DNA of 64,000 bases from PZPK01 sp963974595. Its GTDB lineage: Bacteria; Pseudomonadota; Gammaproteobacteria; Pseudomonadales; Oleiphilaceae. Below are positions 8,185 to 16,230 of the stretch, one piece after another; positions within the stretch are counted from its first letter, which is position 1; the number at the start of each line of letters is the position of its first letter. The position numbers and the translations under genes were made by a program. The stretch covers positions 27,279 to 91,278 of the forward strand of contig CAXBDA010000002.1 of the NCBI GenBank assembly GCA_963974595.1. Direction: 5' to 3'. A model generated the notes under the pieces. The model ran no database searches and was not told where the DNA came from. It worked only from the letters and a program-made list of their open reading frames with translations.

Positions 8185-9783
8185 ATGTCACAATACCAAG
8201 ACGAAATCAAAGCAGTAAAATCTGTTGTAGACGCTAAAGGTGATAGCTGGGCTGCAATCAACCCAGAATCAATCGCACGTATGCGCGCTCAAAATAAATT
8301 CAAGACTGGTCTTGATATCGCACAATACACAGCAAATATCATGAACGCTGATATGGCTGAATTTGATAAAGACAAAACTAAATACACGCAGTCTTTAGGT
8401 TGCTGGCATGGTTTTGTTGGTCAACAAAAAATGATTTCTATCAAGAAGCACTTTGGTGGAAAAACTGACCGTCGTTACTTGTATCTTTCTGGTTGGATGG
8501 TTGCTGCTTTGCGTTCTGATTTCGGTCCACTTCCTGATCAATCAATGCACGAGAAGACTTCTGTTGCATCGTTAGTTAAAGAGCTTTACACATTTCTGCG
8601 TCAAGCTGATGCTCGTGAACTTGGCGGTCTTTTCCGTGAACTAGACGCTGCTAACGAAGCAGGCGATTCAGCTAAAGCTGCTGACATTCAAGGCCAAATT
8701 GACAACCACGTGACTCACGTTGTGCCAATAGTTGCTGATATCGATGCGGGTTTTGGTAACGCTGAAGCGACTTATCTAATGGCGAAGCAAATGATCGAAG
8801 CGGGTGCTTGCTGCCTACAGATCGAAAACCAAGTTGCTGATGAAAAGCAGTGTGGTCACCAGGACGGTAAAGTAACTGTTCCTCACGCTGACTTCCATTC
8901 AAAGATTCGCGCATTGCGTCATGCATTCCTTGAGCTAGGTATCGACAACGGTCTTATTTGTGCTCGTACTGACTCTGAAGGTGCTGGCTTAACAAAAGAA
9001 ATCGCTGTTGTTCAAGAGCCGGGTGATTCTGGTGATATCTACAACTCTTACTTAGATGTTGAAGAAATCGACGTAGCTGACATGGCTGAAGGTGACGTTG
9101 TATTTAACCGTGGTGGCAAGCTTGTTCGTCCTAAGCGTTTACCTTCTGGTCTATATCAGTTCCGTCAAGGTACGGGTCATGAGCGTTGTGTATTCGATTG
9201 TATTGGTGCGCTTAATGCAGGTGCTGATCTTCTTTGGATCGAAACTGCAGTTCCGACAGTGCACGAAATTGCGGGCATGATGGATGATGTTCGTAAGGTT
9301 CATCCTGATGCGAAGCTTGTTTATAACAACTCTCCTTCGTTTAATTGGACGTTAAACTTCCGTCAGCAAACTTTTGACTCAATGGTTGAAGCGGGTGAAG
9401 ATGTTTCTGCTTACGATCGTGGCGATCTAATGAACGCTAAGTATGATGATTCAGAATTGTCTGCTAAAGCTGATGCGCGTATTCGTACTTTCCAGGCTGA
9501 TACAGCTCGTGAAGCTAACGTGTTCCATCATTTGATCACTCTTCCTACTTACCATACAACTGCGTTGTCTGTAGACAACCTAGCGAAAGAGTACTTTGGT
9601 GATCAAGGTATGTTGGGTTATGTTGCTGGTGTTCAGCGTAAAGAGATCCGTCAAGGTATCGCATGTGTTAAGCATCAAAACATGTCTGGTTCAGATATGG
9701 GTGATGACCACAAAGAATACTTTGCTGGTGAGCGTGCTCTTAAAGCAGGCGGTGCGAAAAATACATCTAACCAGTTCTCTTAA
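8185..9783 (+). CDS. aceA: Isocitrate lyase
   Basis: The 532-residue enzyme cleaves isocitrate to glyoxylate and succinate in the glyoxylate shunt. The signature KQCGH lies at residues 221-225 with the catalytic cysteine at 223 (KKCGH in many homologues). ADIDAGFGNAE, ICARTDSEGA and YNNSPSFNW are further family blocks. The length matches the ~530-residue Pseudomonas-type enzyme, which is longer than the ~434-residue E. coli AceA. It is monocistronic with its own leader, a strong Shine-Dalgarno and a strong terminator. Codon usage looks optimised for high expression, consistent with growth on fatty acids or acetate. Confidence 0.97.
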   Translation: MSQYQDEIKAVKSVVDAKGDSWAAINPESIARMRAQNKFKTGLDIAQYTANIMNADMAEFDKDKTKYTQSLGCWHGFVGQQKMISIKKHFGGKTDRRYLYLSGWMVAALRSDFGPLPDQSMHEKTSVASLVKELYTFLRQADARELGGLFRELDAANEAGDSAKAADIQGQIDNHVTHVVPIVADIDAGFGNAEATYLMAKQMIEAGACCLQIENQVADEKQCGHQDGKVTVPHADFHSKIRALRHAFLELGIDNGLICARTDSEGAGLTKEIAVVQEPGDSGDIYNSYLDVEEIDVADMAEGDVVFNRGGKLVRPKRLPSGLYQFRQGTGHERCVFDCIGALNAGADLLWIETAVPTVHEIAGMMDDVRKVHPDAKLVYNNSPSFNWTLNFRQQTFDSMVEAGEDVSAYDRGDLMNAKYDDSELSAKADARIRTFQADTAREANVFHHLITLPTYHTTALSVDNLAKEYFGDQGMLGYVAGVQRKEIRQGIACVKHQNMSGSDMGDDHKEYFAGERALKAGGAKNTSNQFS

Positions 9784-9845
9784 TTTGAGAATGGTTGGTT
9801 AAGCTTTCTTTCTTGTTTTATTAAGATAAAAGCTTAAAGTGTTTC

Positions 9846-9879
9846 AAAAGGCGACTTTCTTAAAAGATTGTCGCCTTTT
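9846..9879 (+). terminator. Rho-independent terminator of aceA
   Basis: The 10-bp perfect stem AAAAGGCGAC (9846-9855) / GTCGCCTTTT (9870-9879) ends in a T-run. It lies about 60 bases after the aceA stop. Confidence 0.88.
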
Positions 9880-9935
9880 GTATAGCTGGATAAGAGTTTT
9901 TGTGCATTTAAATCATAATTTAAGGTGAATGAGTG

Positions 9936-10499
9936 ATGAGTGATATACCAAAGTATTTGCAGGATTCCAAAGAGCTTTTAAGTGAAGATGGTTTTGCCGT
10001 CAGCGGTGTTTGGTATCACGGTACATCATCAGCCTTGTGTGACTCTATTCTGAACTTTGGATTAAAACGTTCCGGAGATAGAGATTTAAAGCAAGCAGCT
10101 AAGAAAACAATGGCAACGATTGGGAATAAATATACTGAAACTATTGAGCCTGTATTTCTAACACAAAGCAAAGAGTTAGCTTATTACTGGGCTCAGCAGC
10201 GTGTGCGAGAGAGAAGCGTCCGTTTTGAAGGTTCGGAAGGGCCTGTGGTTATCCAGTTGGATTTACCTGAATTACTTCAAATAAAAGTCAAACCAGATGT
10301 TGGAGCAATGAGCTTGCTCTTATTGGAAGAAGGTGAGCGATATGTAGCCTATATTGCTAAGTTACATCAAAATCTCGGGTTGCCTGAATTAAATATTAAC
10401 CTTCAGGCTGCTGATCGAATGGCTTATCTTGAGCAGCTCGGTATGGCTTATATTGATCAAGATATAGATGCAAACTGTTTAACTGTCATCCAAGGCTAG
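9936..10499 (+). CDS. YHGT-motif protein, possible ADP-ribosyltransferase-like fold
   Basis: A 187-residue soluble protein. The ATG at 9936 is chosen for the upstream AAGGTG (9922-9927); a GTG three bases earlier is also possible. The segment VWYHGTSSALCDSILNFGLK, then PVFLTQSKELAYYWAQQ, resembles the opening strand-helix and second motif of the ADP-ribosyltransferase/RNA 2'-phosphotransferase superfamily, where the His of a YHGT block binds NAD and a later xLTxxxxxAxxYA block follows. A third acidic motif is not clear. It lies between aceA and dnaX with hairpins on both sides, so it is probably expressed alone. No antitoxin-like partner is adjacent. Function unknown; the fold call is inference. 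Confidence 0.6.
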   Translation: MSDIPKYLQDSKELLSEDGFAVSGVWYHGTSSALCDSILNFGLKRSGDRDLKQAAKKTMATIGNKYTETIEPVFLTQSKELAYYWAQQRVRERSVRFEGSEGPVVIQLDLPELLQIKVKPDVGAMSLLLLEEGERYVAYIAKLHQNLGLPELNINLQAADRMAYLEQLGMAYIDQDIDANCLTVIQG

Positions 10500-10540
10500 T
10501 TTTGTGAAATGCCTTGGGGTCAGAAAATTTTATCTTTTTA

Positions 10541-10565
10541 AGAAAACTATTTTAAATAGTTTTCT
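10541..10565. terminator. AT-rich palindromic terminator before dnaX
   Basis: AGAAAACTATTT (10541-10552) pairs with AAATAGTTTTCT (10554-10565), a near-complete palindrome located 42 bases after the YHGT gene. It is AT-only in the core and has no following T-run beyond the stem, so termination is plausible but not strong. Confidence 0.4.
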
Positions 10566-10632
10566 GCTGAATGTGTTCTCGCTTGTGATCTCAGTGTAAG
10601 ATAGTGAGCTTGATTCAATATAAGAAAGACCT

Positions 10633-12414
10633 ATGAGCTATCAAGTCCTTGCCCGAAAGTGGCGCCCCCAAAATTTTAAACAAATGGTTGGTCAAGAGCA
10701 TGTTCTCCAAGCTTTAATTCATGCTTTGGATAGCCAGAGACTGCACCATGCCTATTTATTTACAGGTACCCGAGGTGTGGGCAAAACCACTATTGGCAGA
10801 ATTTTAGCTAAGTGCTTGAGCTGTGAGGCTAAAGTGACTTCAGAACCTTGTGGTGCGTGTGGTGCGTGTACATCAATAGCTGAAGGTCGTTATGTCGATT
10901 TAATTGAAATTGATGCCGCATCGCGCACTAAAGTAGAGGATATGCGAGAGCTTTTGGAAAACGTGCAATATGCGCCGAGCCAAGGCCGCTTCAAAATCTA
11001 TTTGATCGATGAAGTGCATATGTTATCGCAGTCTAGTTTTAATGCGCTTCTAAAAACCCTTGAGGAGCCGCCTGAACACGTTAAATTCTTGTTTGCGACA
11101 ACGGACCCCCAAAAGTTACCTGTGACAATATTATCCCGTTGCTTGCAGTTCAATTTAAAAAACATGTCGCCTGAGAAAATTGTAGCTCATCTGAAACATG
11201 TCTTAAACCAGGAAAGTGTCACCTTTGACGATGCTGCATTATGGGCTTTAGCTAGAGCTGCGGATGGTAGCATGCGTGATGCGCTCAGTCTAACGGATCA
11301 AGCAATCGCCTATGGTAATCAAAGCCTTAGCGAGACTGGCGTAAGTGCCATGCTGGGTACGGTTGATCAAAAAAAGATATATCACATACTGGATGCACTA
11401 ATTACCAAAAACGCATCAGCTATGTTAAATGAGGTGAAAGCCTTATCTGAGTTTTCTCCAGATTATCGTTCGGTCTTGGCAGCGCTATCATCTATTTTGC
11501 ATCGTGTTGCCCTAGAGCAAGTTGTACCGAACTCTGCTGATAACGCGATAGGTGATCAGCAGAAAATTCAGTATTATGCAAAAAATGTTTGCGCTGAAGA
11601 TATTCAACTTTTTTATCAAATAGCATTAACAAGTCGTCAGGATTTACATATTACACCTGATACAAAATCAGGGTTTGAGATGGCTCTGCTTCGAATGTTA
11701 GCGTTTCAAATGTCGCCAGTCCCGGTTGATAAACAGACGCCATTCGAGAGCAGGCCCTACACAGATAATGAAGACGCTGTGCCAGATCAAATTCAACAGA
11801 CCGAAGATGCTTCTTTAGAGAAAATGGCAGAGAATGTGGCGCAAACTGAAATTGCCTCACGTCCAGAGGCGGTTGATAATCAAGAGAGTGAAAAAGCTGA
11901 GTTAACTGAAACAGAGCAAAATCACGATACAATTAGCATTGCTGATCAGGCAGAACTAGCGCCAGAGCCAGAAAAAAAAACACTAAATAATGTGGCTGAC
12001 CCTGATTCAGTAGGGTCTGAACCAATAGATTCTGGTTCAGTAGCTTGGAATACCGAGGTAATTGAACTTGGCTTAAGCGGTATGACACTCAACTTTATGC
12101 TGAACAGTGTCGTTGAATTAAGTGCACCTCAAATAAGTGTATTTGTAGAAAGTGGACACTTTCGTTTATTTAATGACAATCATGAAAAACGAATTCGCGA
12201 AGCCCTGTTGACGTATTATTCCGGTTGTTCTGATGTTGAATTTGTAGAAGGCTTAAAAGAAGGTCAAGAAACGCCGATGATGTGGCGTGAAAGAAAACTG
12301 CAGGAAAAGAAAGCGTTCGCCAAAGAGCTTATTTTTAATGATCCTTATGTCCAGGAGATTTTAGATCAGTTTCAAGGGGCTTTAATCGAACAAAGTATTC
12401 AGCCTGAAGTATAA
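10633..12414 (+). CDS. dnaX: DNA polymerase III subunits tau/gamma
   Basis: The 593-residue clamp-loader ATPase tau. Walker A is GTRGVGKTT (residues 45-53), the zinc module is CLSCEAKVTSEPCGACGAC, Walker B is LIDEVHML and the sensor is LSRC. Residues ~370-475 are an acidic linker; the last ~120 residues form the tau-specific domain that binds the polymerase. An A9 tract at 11972-11980 lies in the linker with stop codons just beyond it in both alternative frames, so a gamma-sized product of about 450 residues is expected. dnaX is followed by ybaB and recR, the widespread conserved trio. Confidence 0.97.
   Translation: MSYQVLARKWRPQNFKQMVGQEHVLQALIHALDSQRLHHAYLFTGTRGVGKTTIGRILAKCLSCEAKVTSEPCGACGACTSIAEGRYVDLIEIDAASRTKVEDMRELLENVQYAPSQGRFKIYLIDEVHMLSQSSFNALLKTLEEPPEHVKFLFATTDPQKLPVTILSRCLQFNLKNMSPEKIVAHLKHVLNQESVTFDDAALWALARAADGSMRDALSLTDQAIAYGNQSLSETGVSAMLGTVDQKKIYHILDALITKNASAMLNEVKALSEFSPDYRSVLAALSSILHRVALEQVVPNSADNAIGDQQKIQYYAKNVCAEDIQLFYQIALTSRQDLHITPDTKSGFEMALLRMLAFQMSPVPVDKQTPFESRPYTDNEDAVPDQIQQTEDASLEKMAENVAQTEIASRPEAVDNQESEKAELTETEQNHDTISIADQAELAPEPEKKTLNNVADPDSVGSEPIDSGSVAWNTEVIELGLSGMTLNFMLNSVVELSAPQISVFVESGHFRLFNDNHEKRIREALLTYYSGCSDVEFVEGLKEGQETPMMWRERKLQEKKAFAKELIFNDPYVQEILDQFQGALIEQSIQPEV
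11972..11980 (+). other. A9 slippage site in dnaX (gamma production)
   Basis: Nine adenines are read as GAA AAA AAA ACA. A -1 shift reaches TAA at 11988-11990 after three codons; a +1 shift reaches TAA at 11984-11986 after one. Two hairpins follow: GACCCT/AGGGTC (11998-12017) and CTGAACC/GGTTCAG (12017-12040). The products would be about 452 or 450 residues. Thermus dnaX uses an A9 run for transcriptional slippage, while E. coli uses A6G ribosomal frameshifting. Confidence 0.65.
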
Positions 12415-12464
12415 AAAGTATAGAAGTTTCAAATAATTTTTTGTAAAGAAATAGTGAGGTTGTC

Positions 12465-12791
12465 ATGATTGGTGGAAATATGTCTGAGCTTATGAAGCAA
12501 GCCCAAAAAATGCAGGAGCAACTTCAAAAGCAGCAAGAAGCAATAGCTTCGGCAGAAGTAACGGGTGAGTCTGGCGCCGGTATGGTTAAGGTGCTTATGA
12601 ATGGTCGTCATGATGTGAAACGCGTTCAATTAGATGATTCTTTGATGTCTGAAGATAAAGAAGTTTTAGAAGACCTGCTGGCAGCGGCAGTCAATGATGC
12701 TGTTCGTAAAATAGAAGAGAGCAATAAAAATTCAATTTCAGGTTTGGCTGAGGGTATGGGTATGCCTCCCGGCTTTAAGATGCCTTTCTAA
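12465..12791 (+). CDS. ybaB: YbaB/EbfC nucleoid-associated protein
   Basis: A 108-residue member of the YbaB/EbfC DNA-binding family. The N-terminal MKQAQKMQEQLQKQQEAIA helix, VTGESGAGMVKVLMNGRH, DKEVLEDLLAAAVNDA and the C-terminal PPGFKMPF are all diagnostic. It acts as a small dimeric nucleoid-associated protein. It is encoded between dnaX (50 bases) and recR (38 bases) and has a GAGG ribosome site. The length is normal. Confidence 0.97.
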   Translation: MIGGNMSELMKQAQKMQEQLQKQQEAIASAEVTGESGAGMVKVLMNGRHDVKRVQLDDSLMSEDKEVLEDLLAAAVNDAVRKIEESNKNSISGLAEGMGMPPGFKMPF

Positions 12792-12829
12792 GTTTGCTAT
12801 TTCATTAATCGATTTAACGAGTTTTGCTG

Positions 12830-13438
12830 ATGAGTTTTGGTCCTGTTGTAGATGAGCTGATTGATGCGCTCAAAATATTGCCTAGTGTTGGGCAAAAATC
12901 TGCTCAAAGAATGGCATTAATGCTATTGGATGGTGATAGAAAAGGAACAAAACGTTTAGTTAATTCGCTTGATCAAGCCATTCAAAGAGTCGGGCATTGC
13001 GCTTTATGCAGAACCTTGTCTGAGTATGAGGTATGCCTTACCTGTGCAGATCAAAGTCGCGATCATAAGTCACTTTGTGTTGTTGAATCTGCTTCTGATC
13101 TAATTGCCATAGAGCAGGCTCATCACTTTAAAGGTTTGTACTTTGTATTGAGTGGCAGTTTGTCTCCGCTTGATGGAATGGGGCCAGAAGAGGTTGGTTT
13201 TCCAGAATTATTTAAAAGGGTGGAGATGCTTTCGACACAAGAAATAATTGTTGCAACAAATCCGACAGTAGAAGGTGAAGCGACTGCCCACTACTTGGCA
13301 GATGTTTTTAGAGGCTCAAATATACTCATTACCCGTCTTGCTCATGGCATTCCTTTAGGTGGATCTTTGGGTTATGTCGATGGTGGAACCTTAACTCATG
13401 CCTTTTCTGGCCGTAAGCCAATGTCTGACGAGTCATAA
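12830..13438 (+). CDS. recR: Recombination protein RecR
   Basis: A 202-residue RecFOR-pathway protein that helps load RecA at gaps. Order of domains: N-terminal helix-hairpin-helix (LKILPSVGQKSAQRMAL), Cys4 zinc finger (CALCRTLSEYEVCLTC), Toprim (CVVESASDLIAIE, through SPLDGMGPEE) and the C-terminal ATP-like motif (RLAHGIPLGGSLGYVD). The ATG at 12830 gives the usual MSFGPVVDELI opening; an upstream TTG would add two residues. It is the third gene of dnaX-ybaB-recR. Confidence 0.97.
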   Translation: MSFGPVVDELIDALKILPSVGQKSAQRMALMLLDGDRKGTKRLVNSLDQAIQRVGHCALCRTLSEYEVCLTCADQSRDHKSLCVVESASDLIAIEQAHHFKGLYFVLSGSLSPLDGMGPEEVGFPELFKRVEMLSTQEIIVATNPTVEGEATAHYLADVFRGSNILITRLAHGIPLGGSLGYVDGGTLTHAFSGRKPMSDES

Positions 13439-13443
13439 TAGTG

Positions 13444-14589
13444 ATGGATGATAACTTGGCTAATAAAATTGACTATGAGTTGATAACGGATTTAAAGCGT
13501 CTTCAAGGTTTAGTTATTCAGTGGCAGGAGGCCAAGTTCCTTGCTATTGATACGGAGTTTATCCGAACCTGCACTTTCTTAGCGCAGCCAGGTCTTATTC
13601 AAATCGCAGATACGCAGGGGGTTTATCTAATCGATCCCGCTGCAATAACTGATTTAAGTTTGCTTGTTGATATACTTGAAAATCCTAATATTATCAAAAT
13701 AATGCACTCAATGAGTGAAGATGTAGATTTACTGTTTCACTCAGTTGGTGCTCAAATAACCCGTGTTTTTGATACCCAGATTGCAGCTGCTTTCTTGGGC
13801 TTTGGCCCGGCATTAGGTTATCAGAATCTGGTGTCGGAAGTTTTATCTATCGACTTGGATAAGGGTGAAACCCGGTCGGACTGGTTGCAGCGGCCACTAA
13901 CTCAAAGCCAGCTGCATTACGCTGCCTTAGATGTTATTTATTTGCTGAAACTTTATCATGAGCTTCAGCCTCGTCTTCAAAAAGCACATTATTGGGATGC
14001 TTTATTTGATGAGGCTCAGTTGCTGATTAGTCAGGTATTTAGTGCTTGGCAAACACCTGAACTAGCATATTTAAAATTAAGAGGTGCTTGTGAGCTGGAT
14101 GAGCAATCTCAGCGTTTGCTTCAGTCTTTGGTTATATGGCGAGATGCAACGGCCTTCAAAGAAAATATCCCCAAACCTTGGGTCTTTAACGATGCATCGT
14201 TAATTGAAATTGCACGTTTGAAACCTTTTGTTTCTGCTGATCTGAAGAAAATCAAAGGCATTCAGGGTAAATCAATCAGACAGTTTTCTGAACGTTTGCT
14301 CGCTGAGATTGACGGGTTTACCTACGAGCCAACGACAGAGTTTGCTATGATTGATGGGCCTGTTAAAGCGGGTGAATTAGTCATCTATCGACGCTTAAAA
14401 AGCGAAGTAGCAAAAGTCTCGAATGAAACAAAAATACCGGCTCAATTATTAGGTTCTCGGAAAATGCTGGAAAACCTGGTTATTCATTGTAGCCGGCTCT
14501 CAAATAAAGACTTTACTCTTGAGTATAAAGGATGGAGAGAAAAACTGATGGGTAATAGATTTCGTCATATATTATTTGAGCCATCGTAG
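13444..14589 (+). CDS. rnd: Ribonuclease D
   Basis: A 381-residue 3'-5' exoribonuclease for tRNA maturation. The DEDDy exonuclease motifs are visible: FLAIDTEFIR (Exo I), MHSMSEDVDLLF (Exo II) and YAALDVIYLL (Exo III). A HRDC domain follows at about residues 210-290. The start follows the recR stop by five bases (GTG at 13441 or ATG at 13444), so it is likely co-transcribed with recR. ycgL and ycgN follow, a common order in gammaproteobacteria. Confidence 0.94.
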   Translation: MDDNLANKIDYELITDLKRLQGLVIQWQEAKFLAIDTEFIRTCTFLAQPGLIQIADTQGVYLIDPAAITDLSLLVDILENPNIIKIMHSMSEDVDLLFHSVGAQITRVFDTQIAAAFLGFGPALGYQNLVSEVLSIDLDKGETRSDWLQRPLTQSQLHYAALDVIYLLKLYHELQPRLQKAHYWDALFDEAQLLISQVFSAWQTPELAYLKLRGACELDEQSQRLLQSLVIWRDATAFKENIPKPWVFNDASLIEIARLKPFVSADLKKIKGIQGKSIRQFSERLLAEIDGFTYEPTTEFAMIDGPVKAGELVIYRRLKSEVAKVSNETKIPAQLLGSRKMLENLVIHCSRLSNKDFTLEYKGWREKLMGNRFRHILFEPS

Positions 14590-14648
14590 CTGTTCCATGT
14601 TTGTTTTTTCTGCTGAATTCTTTTTTATACAGTACAAGGTTTATAGAT

Positions 14649-14960
14649 ATGTCAGGATATACCTCAAACATCAAACGTTTTTGCTCTGTGTATAAGTCGA
14701 GTAAAAAAAATCAAATGTATATCTATGTTGATCGTAGCTATAAATTAGAGAATATGCCGGAAGCACTTAAAGGTATTTTTGGTCAGCCGATTCATGTCTT
14801 GGATATGATATTAACGCCAGAAAAAAAATTAGCGCGTGTTGCGGCAGAAAAAGTACTTCAATCTATCGAAGAACAAGATTTTTATTTGCAGATGCCACCG
14901 GCCGAAAGTGAAGTGATTGAGGGTGCGCATTCAGCGCCAAAAGACTCTTTGCATGGCTAG
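14649..14960 (+). CDS. ycgL: YcgL domain protein
   Basis: A 103-residue protein. The ATG at 14649 is chosen because family homology begins right there (KRFCSVYKSSKKNQMYIYVD) and AAGG lies upstream; a TTG further 5' would give an unsupported extension. The YcgL family has a small alpha/beta fold of unknown function and usually sits beside rnd, as here. Its stop overlaps the ycgN start by eight bases, implying translational coupling. Confidence 0.92.
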   Translation: MSGYTSNIKRFCSVYKSSKKNQMYIYVDRSYKLENMPEALKGIFGQPIHVLDMILTPEKKLARVAAEKVLQSIEEQDFYLQMPPAESEVIEGAHSAPKDSLHG

Positions 14961-15414
14961 TAAAAAAATAAAAAAAACGATGCCTTTTTGGCAGACTAAA
15001 CCCTTACAGGAAATGAGCCAGCAGGAATGGGAGTCTTTATGTGACGGTTGTGGCTTATGCTGTCTTCAGAAATTACAAGATGAAGATACAGATGAGATAT
15101 TTTTTACCCGTGTTAGTTGTCAGTTTTTAGATTGCCAATCTTGTCGCTGCAAGGTTTATGCTAATCGTTTTGAATATCTCCCGGAATGTTTGAATTTGAC
15201 GCTGGATAACCTTGAATCTACGCTGCCTTGGTTACCTTCAAGTTGTGCTTACAAATTAGTCTATGAAGGGCAGGCCTTACCTGAATGGCATCACTTAAAT
15301 TCGAAGAATAAAAATACCATCCATTCCTTAAATCTTTCTATCAAAAATAAAGTAGTTAATGAGTTGGATGTTGACGAAGATGATTGGCAAGACTATATCA
15401 TCGATTTAAAATAA
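14953..15414 (+). CDS. ycgN: YcgN family cysteine-cluster protein (UPF0260)
   Basis: A 153-residue protein with a zinc/iron-chelator-like Cys pattern. Visible are WESLCDGCGLCCLQKL, CQFLDCQSCRCKVYANR, LPECLNL and LPSSCAYKLVYEG, all conserved in YcgN/UPF0260. The ATG at 14953 gives MASKKIKK and overlaps the ycgL end. The molecular role is not known; metal binding is inferred from the cysteines. Confidence 0.92.
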   Translation: MASKKIKKTMPFWQTKPLQEMSQQEWESLCDGCGLCCLQKLQDEDTDEIFFTRVSCQFLDCQSCRCKVYANRFEYLPECLNLTLDNLESTLPWLPSSCAYKLVYEGQALPEWHHLNSKNKNTIHSLNLSIKNKVVNELDVDEDDWQDYIIDLK

Positions 15415-15451
15415 TACAGATTTTAAAAGAAACTCTTTTAGGGGATTAAGT

Positions 15452-15796
15452 TTGGAAAGTACGTCATATGCTATTGCATGGTTTTTATACTTGGTTGGTG
15501 CGCTTGGCCTTACTATTGTTCTCTGGAGAATGACGAGGAATATTAAGCTAAGAAGAACAAGGCGAAGTCTGAGGGCATTTATTGCTGTAGTCTTATATAC
15601 ACCTATTAATATAGGCGAAGGGGGGGGCTGGTTGGCGCCCGCTTATCTAGTGGGCACTTATGATTGGGTGCTTGGAGAGGTAGATAGGGCGCAATTGGCG
15701 GGTATGTTTATTTCTGGGGCCTATGTTCTAGTTGTTCTGGTGATTTTGCTAGAGTCAGTTTTAAGGCGTTTGTTTAATATGGAATATGGTAAATAA
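15452..15796 (+). CDS. Small membrane protein, unknown function
   Basis: A 114-residue protein starting at TTG (15452); AGGGG about nine bases upstream supports this non-ATG start, and no suitable ATG exists in frame before residue 27. Three hydrophobic segments are visible: residues ~7-25, ~41-72 (interrupted) and ~85-107, with Arg-rich stretches (KLRRTRRSLR) between them. A G8 tract (15620-15627) lies within codons 57-59. I do not recognise a family with certainty. It lies between ycgN and a DUF1653 gene in a closely spaced series. Confidence 0.75.
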   Translation: MESTSYAIAWFLYLVGALGLTIVLWRMTRNIKLRRTRRSLRAFIAVVLYTPINIGEGGGWLAPAYLVGTYDWVLGEVDRAQLAGMFISGAYVLVVLVILLESVLRRLFNMEYGK

Positions 15797-15801
15797 AGCT
15801 T

Positions 15802-16032
15802 ATGAAACCGGGTTTATATCGACATTATAAAGGCGCTGATTATCATGTGTATGCTGTTGTAAAGCATAGTGAAACAGAAGAAGAGCTTGTTTTATATAAG
15901 GCTCTTTATGGTGAATTTGGCCTTTGGGTTAGGCCTCTATCCATGTTTAGAGAGCAGGTTAAGGTTAAGGGTAAGTTACAAGCTCGATTCGATTTCATTA
16001 AAAGTCTCCCCGCAAATAGTGAGCTGGCCTAA
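15802..16032 (+). CDS. DUF1653 family protein
   Basis: A 76-residue protein matching the DUF1653 pattern: PGLYRHYKGADYHVYAVVKH, then VLYKALYGEFGLWVRPLSMF. The family is small and soluble, and of unknown function. It begins five bases after the upstream membrane-protein gene and probably ends that transcription unit. Confidence 0.88.
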   Translation: MKPGLYRHYKGADYHVYAVVKHSETEEELVLYKALYGEFGLWVRPLSMFREQVKVKGKLQARFDFIKSLPANSELA

Positions 16033-16230
16033 AAAACCAGTGTTTTTTCTTCCAGCACTTACTTAAGCGTGGTTAAAGTTCCACAAAAACAAGCAGTAAG
16101 CTTATTTATTTTAGATACTACATTCAATTTCACGTTGTTGTTATTGTAAAACCTGCTATAAATTATTTATGTCTTAAGAACTTTTAAACATTTATGTTGT
16201 TCTTGTTTTATGTCTATGTCAGGAAAATGT

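Noticed and set aside
10500..10632. 4.5S SRP RNA gene (ffs) upstream of dnaX, as in Pseudomonas
   Set aside because: The conserved GGTCAGG and GGAAGCAGCC core of SRP RNA is absent; only an AT-rich hairpin is seen.
12429..12629. Minus-strand reading frame opposite ybaB
   Set aside because: ybaB on the plus strand is fully supported by homology; this is a shadow.
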